Assembly: GCA_016707445.1 (NCBI GenBank)
Contig: JADJHR010000003.1
Coordinates: forward strand, 558,001 to 622,000
Length of the DNA: 64,000 nt
Direction: 5' to 3'
Source: Rubrivivax sp.
Lineage (GTDB): Bacteria; Pseudomonadota; Gammaproteobacteria; Burkholderiales; Burkholderiaceae_C
This document shows positions 43,527 to 52,646 of this stretch, piece after piece. The translations under genes were made by a program, and so were the position numbers. The notes below the pieces were generated by a model. The model worked only from the letters and a program-made list of their open reading frames with translations, was not told where the DNA came from and did no database searches. Within the stretch, counting starts at the first letter, position 1; each line of letters begins with the position of its first letter.

Positions 43527-44017
43527 TTCGATCTCTCCACGTCGCATTGGCTTCGACAGTTTACCCGCGCCGGGGTTTTACGCGCGGGCCGCCTACAGCG
43601 GTGTCATGGCCAAGTTCTTGCACGGTACGCGTCGAGGGTGGAGGCCACATAGATGGCGAAATCGGGTTGGTTCAGGAGGCTGCGGGATGCGGCGCACTTC
43701 GACGCCCCCAAGGCAGCGGGGCGTTCGCTGCAGCACTCCCCATCGTGCAAGTACCAGCGCGCTGCGGAGGCTATCCCGTGGTGACCATCAAGCCCCGGCA
43801 GCACTGAGAACCATGCTGTCGTTGGCAGCCAACGCGGAAGGACGAGAATGGGCTAAAGGATACGTGACTCCCCTCGGAATTGGGTCCGGAGCTCTCATCC
43901 CATCGCTTTGGGAGTAATCTGCCACTGTCCTGATTTCGACACCGGATCTCTCTATACACTTGCACATCTATTCCACTACGGGCGCAAGTTCATTCATGCA
44001 TGCAAGTTTTGTCGAGA
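43527..44017. other. Gap of about 490 nt left of the IS3 remnant
   Basis: No gene that I can support with confidence. The best candidate is a 43-residue frame at 43653-43784 (+), starting MAKSGWFRRLRDAAHFDAPKA with TGGAGG eight bases before the ATG, but it has no recognisable relatives. The rest looks like degraded coding sequence, with open frames changing repeatedly. Confidence 0.4.
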
Positions 44018-44956
44018 TGACCTGCCCCCTTCCTCCGTACCAATCAAAGGTAGGAAGTCCGGGGTTGAAAGGTTAATCGATCTGGCTGTTGGGTAATTGG
44101 TCTTTCGCAGCATCGCCAGCGCGCTGGCGATGCTGCTCGGCGAACCTGGCCGGGGGAATGCGCCCAAGGCTGCTGTGCGGCCTGACCTCGTTGAAGTCCT
44201 GACGCCAGGTGGCGATCGCGGCACGGGCCTGCGCCAGCGTCTGGAACCAGTGCTCGTTCAAGCACTCGTCGCGGAACTTGCCGTTGAAGCTCTCGATGTA
44301 GCCGTTCTGCATCGGGCGACCCGGTTCGATCAGGATGTGCCGGATGCCGTGGCCTTGCGCCCACGCCATGAATGCCCGGCTGGTGAACTCAGGTCCGTTG
44401 TCGGTGCGCACCGCCTGCGGGTAGCCGCGGAAACGAGCCACTTCGTCGAGCAGGCGCGTGACGTACTCGCCGGACGAGATCGCCCATGTGCGTCGGCGCT
44501 TCGGCTACCGGCGCATCCACGATCTGCTGCGCCCCGAATTCGCAGGCGTGAACCACAAACGGGTGCTGCGTCTGTACCAGCAGGCGAACCTGTCGGTGCG
44601 CAAACGCAAGAAGGCCAAGCGCCCGGTCTCAGAACGCGTGCCACTGCAGCTGGCCGGCGCTGTCAACGTGGTCTGGAGTATGGACTTCGTGAGCGACAGC
44701 CTGGCCAACGGTCGTCGGATCAAATGTCTCACCGTCGCCGACGACTTCAGCCACGAGTGCGTGCAGATTGGTATCGACTTCGGCATCCGATGATCTTGGC
44801 GCTCAGGGCCTGGTTCATCTCTGTTTCCTGGGGCGGGTGGCGGTAGCTGTCGCGGGCGAGCCCCACGAGGCGGCAGGCTCGGCGCTCGGACAGGTGGAAC
44901 TGGTCCACCATGGCCGTGATCGCCGCGCGCTTGGCCTGTGGGGCTAACGCTTTACC
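44018..44956 (-). mobile_element. IS3-family insertion sequence remnant with internal inversion
   Basis: The left end starts with TGACCTGCCCCC, a typical terminal inverted repeat of the IS3 family (IS51/IS407-like). The transposase B gene is present in three blocks in mixed orientation: C-terminal part on the minus strand (44073-44472), central part on the plus strand (about 44476-44788), and N-terminal part on the minus strand (about 44790-44950). OrfA and the right inverted repeat are missing. The remnant stops at the relic end of hsdR. Confidence 0.8.
44073..44950 (-). pseudogene. IS3-family transposase OrfB, central third inverted
   Basis: Minus-strand N-terminal block: LAPQAKRAAITAMVDQFHLSERRACRLVGLARDSYR...MNQALSAKII. 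The central block reads on the plus strand: EIAHVRRRFGYRRIHDLLRPEF...VNVVWSMDFVSDSLANGRRIKCLTVADDFSHECVQIGIDFGI (first DDE aspartates). The C-terminal block is again on the minus strand: SGEYVTRLLDEVARFRGYPQAVRTDNGPEFTSRAF...GYIESFNGKFRDECLNEHWF. Re-inverting about 44474-44788 would rebuild a continuous catalytic domain with D-D-E in order. As it stands it cannot make a transposase. Confidence 0.85.
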
Positions 44957-44966
44957 CTTCGCAAGT
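44957..44966. repeat. 10-bp direct repeat, right copy (CTTCGCAAGT)
   Basis: Identical to 37722-37731 inside hsdR. It is the first sequence of the displaced hsdR 3' end. Confidence 0.75.
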
Positions 44967-45049
44967 ACAAGTACCCGCCGGATCAGCAGGATGCGGCGGT
45001 GGAGTTGGTGCTGCAGCAGGCCAAGGCGCTGGGCGAGGCCTGGGCGTAG
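44957..45049 (+). pseudogene. Displaced 3' end of hsdR
   Basis: It reads LRKYKYPPDQQDAAVELVLQ and continues QAKALGEAWA-stop. HsdR proteins of this type end in ...RILRKYGYPPDxQ...AVxxVLxQAExL...W, and the intact part upstream ends RILRK. The two join exactly across the shared CTTCGCAAGT, which restores a normal C-terminus of about 1,065 residues. There is no start codon or expression signal here. Confidence 0.8.
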
Positions 45050-45101
45050 TCGCATACCCCACGCCCGCACGCTCGCAGGCGAAATTCAGAAGGCGTCGCC
45101 A

Positions 45102-46202
45102 ATGGCATTGCGGACGATCTACGGCGACGAGGCCGGAAACACCGGACCAGACTTGTTGGACGCGGCACAGCCCGTCTTTGCGCTGGCGTTTACGGACTTC
45201 ACGAGGGAAGAGGCGACTGAACTGCTGAGCACCGTCAGCACCAAGGCGGACGAAGTTCACTTGGCCGATATGCTGCGACGTAAGGGGGGTGTAGCCCGAC
45301 TTCGACCGCTGTTTGATCATCCTGCCATGCAGGGCGACAGGACTCGCTGCTACGTAGTCAATAAGGAACACATGATCGTGACGAAGATCATCGACCTTCT
45401 CGTCGAGAACGTGGCACATAGGGCCGGCTTTGACCTGTATCGCGATGGGCTGAACATCGTGCTGGGGAATCGCATGTATGCGGCCCTCCACGCACTCGTC
45501 GGGCCCGAGCAGCGCCGGGAGTTCCTTCTGTCTTTCGCCAACATGGTTCGGATGCCTTCGACAGCCAACACGCAGAGCTTTTACGAGTCTGCAAGGCTGT
45601 TGCTTCAGAGAATCGAACCGCAATACCGCGAGGCTTGTGAGGATTTCTTCGTGCCGATCTTCGCCAGCGAAGCGATTGCTGGGGACATCATCCAGCAGAA
45701 CGATAAATACACATTCGACCCAATCATCCCCAGCGCGTTTTCGCTCGCATACGAGTGGTCAAGGAAGTATCCGGATGGCCTAGCCCTTGTCCATGACGAC
45801 GCCAAGACGCTCAAGACGAAAGAGGCAGACTTCAGACTTTTTATGTCCGAGCGCCTCGAAGGGTTGGAGGTCGGCTACGACAGCCGGCGTCACCCGGCGC
45901 GCTTGCCAATCCGAGAGATCAGTTTCGCGTCGTCAACTGACGAGCCAGCCATCCAGATTGCTGATGTTGTGGCTGGAGTCACCATGAGAGCGTTTGCAGC
46001 GAGGGTCGGGAACCGCGCTGCGGTACGAATCGCAGAAGACTTGGATGACCTTCAGCCGGCTCGCTTTCTTGCGGGTGGGATTTGGCCGTTGGACGAGTAC
46101 ACGGCTGATGAGGTTGGAGTCAAGTATGAGGGGGGCATTCATCCGGTGAACGTCTATTCGGAGCTGCTCAGCAGCGGTACGGATCCCGCGAAAATTCCAT
46201 GA
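45102..46202 (+). CDS. DUF3800-domain protein
   Basis: A 366-residue protein with the DUF3800 pattern: RTIYGDEAGNTGPDLLD at the N-terminus (conserved D-E-x-G-x-x-G), QPVFALAFTDF, and the late acidic/His motif VHDDAKTLK...ISFASSTDEPAIQIADVVAGVTMRAF. The family has an RNase H-like fold prediction and is common in phages and defence islands; no function is established that I know of. It starts 52 nt after the hsdR relic stop, so before the insertion it would have been the next gene of the type I R-M operon. Confidence 0.8.
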   Translation: MALRTIYGDEAGNTGPDLLDAAQPVFALAFTDFTREEATELLSTVSTKADEVHLADMLRRKGGVARLRPLFDHPAMQGDRTRCYVVNKEHMIVTKIIDLLVENVAHRAGFDLYRDGLNIVLGNRMYAALHALVGPEQRREFLLSFANMVRMPSTANTQSFYESARLLLQRIEPQYREACEDFFVPIFASEAIAGDIIQQNDKYTFDPIIPSAFSLAYEWSRKYPDGLALVHDDAKTLKTKEADFRLFMSERLEGLEVGYDSRRHPARLPIREISFASSTDEPAIQIADVVAGVTMRAFAARVGNRAAVRIAEDLDDLQPARFLAGGIWPLDEYTADEVGVKYEGGIHPVNVYSELLSSGTDPAKIP

Positions 46203-46313
46203 AGGCGCCGGCGTTTGCGGGCAAACTTGGCAACACATGCGCCGCGAGGAAGTAATGCCCGAAGCAACAGAATCATGTTGCCTGGGTCGTATTGAAGCGC
46301 CAGAGAGGGAGAG

Positions 46314-48550
46314 ATGACTCAAGACTCAGCTGAGAGCGCCGGGGCCTTCTGGTTCGTTGGCGCCAGTTTCAGCGGTTCACAAGACCAGACGCAGCGATTC
46401 TTGAACGAGGGCATGTGGGAGATCCACGATCCCTCTCCCAAGGACGAGGCGCTCGTCCGGTCGATGAAGGCGGGTGACCGCATCGCCATTAAGGCGGCCT
46501 ACACACGCAAGAACGGCCTGCCGTTCGACAACCGAGGTTTGACGGTGTCGACCATGGCTGTCAAGGCAGTTGGCACCATAGCTGAAAACCTCGGCGACGG
46601 GCATCGAGTGCTGGTGAAGTGGACCAAGCTGGAGCCTTTCCGCGAGTGGTACTTCTATACCAACCGGTGGACGGTATGGCGCGTTATGCCCGGTGACTGG
46701 ATGACAGACGGGCTGATTGCGTTCGCGCTGGATGGAAAGGCTCAGGACATCGAACGCTTCCGCAACGAGCCTTACTGGCGCGAGCGATTTGGGTCAGGCT
46801 CGCCGGACAAGCAAAGGTTTCGGTGGACGAAGTTCTATGAAGCCATTGCCGACAAATTGCTGGCCCACCAAGCCGACCGGACGGCGCTTGTCGAGGGAAT
46901 CCGAGATATATCTCTGCGCGTCGATGGACTCGGGCATCTTGCGGTTGACAAGTACTCTGATGGCTCCACCGGCTTCGTCAGGGACATCTGCCCATTCACG
47001 ACCATGGGCCTGTTCAATCGCGGCATCACTGATGCCAACCGAAAAGTCATCGCCAGCGAATTGGCCAAGTTCCTGGGTGTGGACGAAGCCGTTCCGGCGA
47101 CTTTCGAGGGTATCCCGATCTTGAACAACCTCAAGTCCTGGTACTTCCCATTCGAGGTGACCCGGACCAGCGACCACATTGATGCCCTATGGAGAGTCTT
47201 CGCAGCAGGCATTCGGTTCGCCGACTCCAACGAGGGCGAGGACCAGGCGCGCACAGAGTTCGCGGCCGCCTTTGATGGAGCCAACGGGCGGCCAGGCGTG
47301 GCCTGGAATCTGACGTTTGGCTTGTACTGGATGCGTCCTTGGGCGTTTCTAAGCCTGGACAACAACTCTCAGAATTACGTCACAAGAAGCTGGGAGTCCC
47401 ATTGGGCCTGCATGGTCCCAAGAAGCGATGCAACTCCACCGACTACCTGGCCGTGATGGAAGCGCTTGAACCCCGCTTCAAAGAGGCCTCCTACCCCGCG
47501 CACTCATACCCCGAACTATCCTTGGAGGCGTGGCAGTACAAGGATCCTTCGATCAATGTAATGGCGGCTGGTGGTAGCACGCCGACCGACGACGCGACTG
47601 GCATAGGGGACGACGAAGACGCTGCTCCGGAGGCGGCTCAAACGCCGACACCGATCGTGCCGTATTCGGTTGAAGACATCTTGAAGGACGGCTGTTTCCT
47701 CGAACGGGCAGAGATCGACCGGCTGCTAGATCGATTGCGCGTAAAGAAGAATCTCATCCTCCAAGGACCGCCCGGCACCGGCAAGACTTGGCTGGCGAAG
47801 CGGCTGGCGTTTGCGCTGATGGGCCAGAAGGACGACAGCAAGGTGCGGGCGGTGCAGTTTCACCCAAATCTTTCCTATGAGGACTTTGTTCGAGGTTGGC
47901 GTCCGACCGGCGAGGGCAAGTTGGCGCTTGTGGACGGGGTCTTCATGGAATCGATCAAGGCAGCGTCGAAGGACTCGTCGTCCAAGTTCGTCGTCGTTAT
48001 CGAGGAGATCAATCGGGGCAACCCAGCGCAGGTGTTTGGTGAGCTTCTGACGCTGCTGGAGGCTGGAAAGCGGACGCCGAATGAGGCACTCGAACTGTGC
48101 TACGCCGACGCCGACGGCGTGCGCCGGCCGGTTCACGTTCCGGAGAACTTGTACGTCGTCGGCACTATGAATATCGCCGACCGTTCGCTGGCACTGGTCG
48201 ACCTGGCACTGCGGCGCAGGTTCGCCTTCGTTGGCCTGGAGCCCCGGCTCGGACAGGCATGGCGTGATTGGGTCGTCAACCAATGCAACGTCGACCAGGT
48301 CCTCGCTGGTGACGTCGAACAGCGCATGGCTACCCTGAATACGCAGATTGCAGCCGATGCCCGTCTGGGCAGGCAATTTCGAATCGGTCACAGCTATGTC
48401 ACGCCCACGTACCGGCTGGAAGCCGAAGACACGAAACGGTGGTTCAGACAGGTCGTTGAAACCGAGATCGAGCCGTTGCTTGAAGAGTACTGGTTCGATG
48501 CGCCAGACGAAGCGCACAAGGCCACCGAACGCCTGCTCCAAGGTTGGTGA
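46314..48550 (+). pseudogene. mcrB: McrB-like GTPase subunit, split by a one-base deletion
   Basis: The first part, from ATG 46314 (AGAGGGAG ribosome-binding site), is a DNA-recognition-type N-domain: FWFVGASFSGSQDQTQRFLNEGMWEI, MKAGDRIAIKAAYTRKNGLPFDNRG. The second part is the AAA+ motor: Walker A ILQGPPGTGKTWLAKRLAF, Walker B VVVIEEINRGNPAQVFGEL, and the GTP-specific MNIADRSLALVDLALRRRF. The frame changes near 47383, where VTKKLGVPLGL-type sequence would read through if one C were restored in GTCAC-AAGAAG. Length 2,237 nt (3n+2) fits one missing base. The motor part could still be made alone from an internal start such as 47451. The end overlaps mcrC by 1 nt. Confidence 0.85.
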
Positions 48551-49692
48551 TGGCGACCAGCGCAACCGCCGACCAGAGTCAAACGGCGGACCTGCCTGGA
48601 TTTGTCGGGCGGATTCCGGTCCGGAATCTCTGGCTGCTGATGCTCTATGCGTCCGACCTGTTTCGCACCGGTGGCGTCGACAAGGTTGGTCTGGAGGACA
48701 ACCCAGATGACCTTCCCGATCTGGTGGCGGAAATACTGTCGCACGCTGTGGAAGTGCGTCAACGTCGTCATCTCAGCTTTGGATACAGATCGCGCGATGC
48801 CAATCTCAGCCGGGTTCGTGGGCGAATTGACATGCTCGCCACAGAGCGGCACCAATTGCTTTCACGGGGTCTCGTTGCTTGCCGGTTCGATGAACTCACA
48901 ATAGATACCCCGCGCAACCGCTTCGTCCGCGCGGCTCTCGAAGCGGTCAGCAGCGTCGTCCGTCGAAAGGATGTGGCCCACCGCTGCCGATCGCTGGCTG
49001 CAGGCCTGAAGGCCATGGGGGTGTCTGGCGCGGCACCGACGCGGGCGGAGATCAGCGTTGATCGACTGGGCCGACATGATGCCGACGATCAGCACATGGT
49101 TGCCGCTGCAAAGCTCGCGTTTGACCTTGCGCTTCCCACTGAGACATCAGGCGCGAACCTGCTCACGATGCCTGATCGCGAGGTGATGTGGGTGCGTCGG
49201 CTATTCGAGAGAGCCATCGGTGGCTTCTACGCCGTGTCGTTGACACCGAAGGGGTGGACCGTGCGGCGTGGCGGCGCATTGCAGTGGCCAGTCGACCACA
49301 GGACCGCCGGCATTGACAAGATCCTGCCGACTATGAGAACTGACGTCGTGTTAGATCATCCAGCTACAGCGCGTCGCATCGTCATCGACACGAAGTTCAC
49401 GAGCATCGTTACGAGCGGCTGGTACCGCGAAGAAACGCTACGCAGTGGGTACGTCTACCAGATCTACGCATACCTGCGGTCGCAGGTCGGACGCGGTGAT
49501 TTGCTGGCAGACCAGGCCTCTGGCATGTTGCTGCATCCAGCAGTTGGGGGTGAGGTTGACGAGGCAGTGGTGATTCAGGGGCACAAGATTCGATTTGCGA
49601 CCGTCGACCTTGCAGCCACGGCAATCGAGATCCGATCGCAACTGCTGCAGTTATTCCAGCCGCCGGTACCAACAGCGGTGCCGCTCGCCTAA
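48550..49692 (+). CDS. mcrC: McrC-like nuclease subunit of the McrBC system
   Basis: A 380-residue protein with the McrC layout: N-terminal GRIPVRNLWLLMLYASDLFR, a middle VRGRIDMLATERHQLLSRGLVACRFDELTIDTPRNRFVRAAL, and the PD-(D/E)xK nuclease core MRTDVVLDHPATARRIVIDTKF (Asp...Asp-x-Lys) followed by YQIYAYLRSQ near residue 300. With McrB it restricts modified (methylcytosine-containing) DNA. It is intact, but its partner mcrB is frameshifted. Confidence 0.92.
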   Translation: MATSATADQSQTADLPGFVGRIPVRNLWLLMLYASDLFRTGGVDKVGLEDNPDDLPDLVAEILSHAVEVRQRRHLSFGYRSRDANLSRVRGRIDMLATERHQLLSRGLVACRFDELTIDTPRNRFVRAALEAVSSVVRRKDVAHRCRSLAAGLKAMGVSGAAPTRAEISVDRLGRHDADDQHMVAAAKLAFDLALPTETSGANLLTMPDREVMWVRRLFERAIGGFYAVSLTPKGWTVRRGGALQWPVDHRTAGIDKILPTMRTDVVLDHPATARRIVIDTKFTSIVTSGWYREETLRSGYVYQIYAYLRSQVGRGDLLADQASGMLLHPAVGGEVDEAVVIQGHKIRFATVDLAATAIEIRSQLLQLFQPPVPTAVPLA

Positions 49693-50582
49693 AGAGGTAG
49701 TCCAAGAGCGCGCGCAGTGTCTCGAACAGCCTCCCATGCCGGCTTAACTGCGGGGATCGTCTGAACCGCTGCTGCGACACCTCCGAGCCAGCGAAGAATC
49801 CTGGCCGGACTTGGTGCTCCAGCTTTCAACTCCGCTGCTGCACGATCCATATCCTGAACGAGATCAGCGCGGAGTTCGTGCTCGACTGAGGGGGCGGCAG
49901 TGAGGTCCCGCCTCAGACGTGAGAGCGCGTCCAAAACAGCATTGACGTTATCTTGTGTCCATTGCTGCGTCACGTTGGCTACCGCATTCGGGCCCGTCTG
50001 AACGGCGCCGACTTGGCCGTAGAAGTTCATCGTAGGCTGGATTGGTGATTCGGTAGCCATGGGGACGTTCCTCAAAGTCCAGAAGTGACGCGCCAGACTA
50101 TTCTGAATTGCGGCTGCCTCCAGCGGGTAGATGTCGCTCAATCCACTGCTGCAACTTTCAAGTCCGAACGGTTGCACATGCCGCAGATAGCTGCCTTCGA
50201 GTGTCTGGAATTGCTGACCGATCATCCTAGCGCCAAGATCCTTCAGCTGCGACTCGACAACTTCTCCAGTTGCTTTGCCGAATGACTCGTGGACGGCTCT
50301 GAGTGTTGACAGGATGAACTTGGATCGCCGCTGAAACTCGCGCTGGTAGAGACCGGCCAGACGCGCCGCATAGCCGTTGCCGCGGCCACCACCCCTCTGA
50401 TTCTCTCGGCGGTCGAACTCAAGTTGCGCATTGGCAAATTGGCGAGAGGCGCTGACAAACTCGTCGCTGCAAAGGTGTTCGAAGTGGGTGTGTGCGGCAT
50501 CGGGAAGCACGCGTACCTCGCGATCAGGGCTTGGGTTCGGAGGGATCTCAAGGCACATCGGTGAACACCGACATGGTGCCAC
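49689..50582 (-). CDS. Hypothetical protein, convergent with mcrC
   Basis: A 297-residue protein with no family I can name. It has a basic, helical N-terminal half (FVSASRQFANAQLEFDRRENQRGGGRG...YQREFQRRSKFILSTLRAV), a central short strand motif TMNFYGQVGAVQTGPNAVANV, then a helical tail with an amphipathic C-terminus (ARILRWLGGVAAAVQTIPAVKPAWEAVRDTARALG). GxVGAxQTGxNAxAxV motifs occur in several bacterial proteins of unknown role near toxin or defence genes. The start is uncertain: 50582 or ATG 50558, neither with a strong ribosome-binding site. Its end overlaps mcrC by 4 nt on the other strand. Confidence 0.65.
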   Translation of the reverse strand: MAPCRCSPMCLEIPPNPSPDREVRVLPDAAHTHFEHLCSDEFVSASRQFANAQLEFDRRENQRGGGRGNGYAARLAGLYQREFQRRSKFILSTLRAVHESFGKATGEVVESQLKDLGARMIGQQFQTLEGSYLRHVQPFGLESCSSGLSDIYPLEAAAIQNSLARHFWTLRNVPMATESPIQPTMNFYGQVGAVQTGPNAVANVTQQWTQDNVNAVLDALSRLRRDLTAAPSVEHELRADLVQDMDRAAAELKAGAPSPARILRWLGGVAAAVQTIPAVKPAWEAVRDTARALGLPL

Positions 50583-50728
50583 AGATGACCTGGCTCGCAG
50601 AGCGTCGACAGCGTGGAACGCTAGGTTGCAGTGTCCGCAAGTTTCCGGCGCACCCGCCCAAGTTGATCGTCATCGATTGCGAGTGATAAAGGACCTTATC
50701 AATCACAAGGCCGCAAGGCATCACGACC

Positions 50729-51673
50729 ATGAACTTCGACCTGACGACCGCGGCCAGCGGTGTGCCGGCCTTGTTTTCGCCCGACCCGTCCACGGCCCGA
50801 CGGACCCTGGAGTTCTTCACGGCAGACATTCGCAACGCGAACACGCGGCGTGCCTATGCGCGGGCCGGCGCCGACTTTGCGGGCTGGTGCTCCGAGCGAG
50901 GTTTGACCGATCTGAGCGACGTCGAGCCCGTGCACGTCGCCACCTATGTTGAGCAGTTGAAGCTGGCGCCGCCGTCGATCAAGCAGCGCCTGGCAGCGCT
51001 GCGCAGGCTCTTCGACTGGTTGGTTGTCGGGCAGGTGATTCCGACCAACCCGGCGACGTCGGTGCGTGGCCCTCGGTACTCCAGCAGGAAGGGCAAGACG
51101 CCGGTTCTTTCCGCCGAAGAGGTGCGCGAACTGGTCGACTCGATTGACCCGAGCACGCCGATTGGGCTTCGTGACCGTGCGCTCATCGGTCTGATGGTCT
51201 ACACGTTTGCCCGAGTTGGGGCGGCGGTGCAGATGCGTGCCGACGATGTCTATGTCCAACGCAGGCGAACATGGGTTCGCCTGCATGAGAAGGGCGGCAA
51301 GCTCCATGAGATGCCGTGCCACCACAACTTGGAAGACTACATCGATGCCTACCTCGAAGCGGCGCCGCCCTCCGAGTCGAACGGCTACCTGTTCCGCACA
51401 GCGGCTGGCCGTCGCGGTGCGCTGTCCGCGGGGCCGATGCGGCAGGCCGATGTCCACCGAATGATCTGCCGACGCGTCGAGGCGGCGGGCATTCGCACAC
51501 AGATCGGATGCCACAGCTTTCGCGCCACCGGCATCACCGAATACCTGAAGAACGGCGGCCGGCTGGAGATCGCGCAGCAGATGGCCAACCACGAGTCATC
51601 GCGAACGACAGGGCTCTACGATCGGCGCGGCGACCAGATCAAGCTCGACGAAGTTGAGCGGATCGCCATCTGA
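50729..51673 (+). CDS. XerC/D-like tyrosine recombinase
   Basis: A 314-residue integrase. The SAM-like core-binding domain is NTRRAYARAGADFAGWCSERGL...RLAALRRLFDWLV. Catalytic residues lie in MVYTFARVGAAVQMRADDV (Arg), HEKGGKLHEMPCH (Lys), IGCHSFRATGITEYL (His-x-x-Arg), and MANHESSRTTGLYDRR (His and Tyr). This type is typical of stand-alone recombinases in transposon-like or integron-like elements. It is divergent from the hypothetical gene beside mcrC and convergent with the ParB-like cassette. Confidence 0.9.
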   Translation: MNFDLTTAASGVPALFSPDPSTARRTLEFFTADIRNANTRRAYARAGADFAGWCSERGLTDLSDVEPVHVATYVEQLKLAPPSIKQRLAALRRLFDWLVVGQVIPTNPATSVRGPRYSSRKGKTPVLSAEEVRELVDSIDPSTPIGLRDRALIGLMVYTFARVGAAVQMRADDVYVQRRRTWVRLHEKGGKLHEMPCHHNLEDYIDAYLEAAPPSESNGYLFRTAAGRRGALSAGPMRQADVHRMICRRVEAAGIRTQIGCHSFRATGITEYLKNGGRLEIAQQMANHESSRTTGLYDRRGDQIKLDEVERIAI

Positions 51674-51764
51674 CGGGATGGCGGCGCCGACGGCAGGGGC
51701 AGCGTCACCGTCGGTTCGGACGCCATGGGGCCACGACGGGTGGAGCGCAGGCCGGCGCGCGTGC

Positions 51765-52646
51765 TCACTGATCGAGCGAGGTGGTCGCCACGATGGCGGT
51801 GAACTGCTCCAGCACCTCCGGCTGCCTTTGCTTGACGTACTTCGTGACCTTGGCGTTTTCAAGCAGCTTCGCCAGGTACCCGCGGGCGAGCACCAGGTTC
51901 AGCACGTCCTGACCATACGACTGCTCGACCAGCCGATACTGCCCCTGCAGGTTCGACATCTCGCGCTCCATGCGGGCCATCTGTTCCGGGCCGACGCCGA
52001 CGACTTTGCGCGGGCGAACACCGTCCACCAGCGATGTGCTGGGCGTGGCGACCAGCAGCGCTTCGGCGTAGGCCACTGTCATGTTGTTGGCGGCCACCAT
52101 CAGCTCGGCGCACTCGACCTGCCGCGTCGGCTTCATCTTGCGGATCACGCGGCCCAGTTCCACCGAGAACTGCCGGTCCTTGAACAACTCCACGGCTTCC
52201 GGGCAGATGCCCTCCAGCAGGTTGATCTTCTTGGTGATGTGGCTGATGTCCACGCTCAGGGCTTTGGCCAGGCGCTCGGGCGAGACGCCGCGCTCGACAG
52301 CCCGGCGGATCATGAAGTGCTCCTGGATCGTGGACAGGCGGTTGATGCGGTTGTTGTAGGTGTAGCTCTCGTCATCGGTGGCGATCAGGCACGGCGCGGC
52401 CTGGTGGCCCAGGTCGCCCAGCGCAACCAAGCGGACGTGGCCATCGAGCAGCAGGTGCTGGCCGGACGTGGCGTCCATCGCCGCCACCGACAGCGGCTCG
52501 ATCAGGCCGACTTCCTCGATCGACGCGCGGATCTGGTTGTACTTGCGTGACGTCGCCAGGCCCACCGGTACCTTCCGCGACGGCAGGATCTTGTCCAGCG
52601 GCACCATCAGGGGCTCGGGCACGAACCCGAGCACAACGCCTGTCAT
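51765..52646 (-). CDS. ParB/RepB-like partition protein (cassette copy 2)
   Basis: A 293-residue protein. The N-terminal ParB/sulfiredoxin-type domain contains LDKILPSRKVPVGLATSRKYNQIRASIEEVGLIEPLSV and LLLDGHVRLVAL, with a shortened box II. A HTH follows (VSPERLAKALSVDISHITKKINLLEGICPEAVELFKDRQFSVELGRVIRKMKP), then a RepB-type C-terminal domain ending NLQGQYRLVEQSYGQDVLNLVLARGYLAKLLENAKV. It overlaps the first ParB-like gene by 4 nt (ATGA). With two ParB-like genes and no ParA in sight, a chromosome-partition role is unlikely. Confidence 0.85.
   Translation of the reverse strand: MTGVVLGFVPEPLMVPLDKILPSRKVPVGLATSRKYNQIRASIEEVGLIEPLSVAAMDATSGQHLLLDGHVRLVALGDLGHQAAPCLIATDDESYTYNNRINRLSTIQEHFMIRRAVERGVSPERLAKALSVDISHITKKINLLEGICPEAVELFKDRQFSVELGRVIRKMKPTRQVECAELMVAANNMTVAYAEALLVATPSTSLVDGVRPRKVVGVGPEQMARMEREMSNLQGQYRLVEQSYGQDVLNLVLARGYLAKLLENAKVTKYVKQRQPEVLEQFTAIVATTSLDQ

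Noticed and set aside
43653..43784. 43-codon frame with a good ribosome-binding site
   Set aside because: Too short and without recognisable relatives; the surrounding sequence is degraded. Mentioned only in the gap description.
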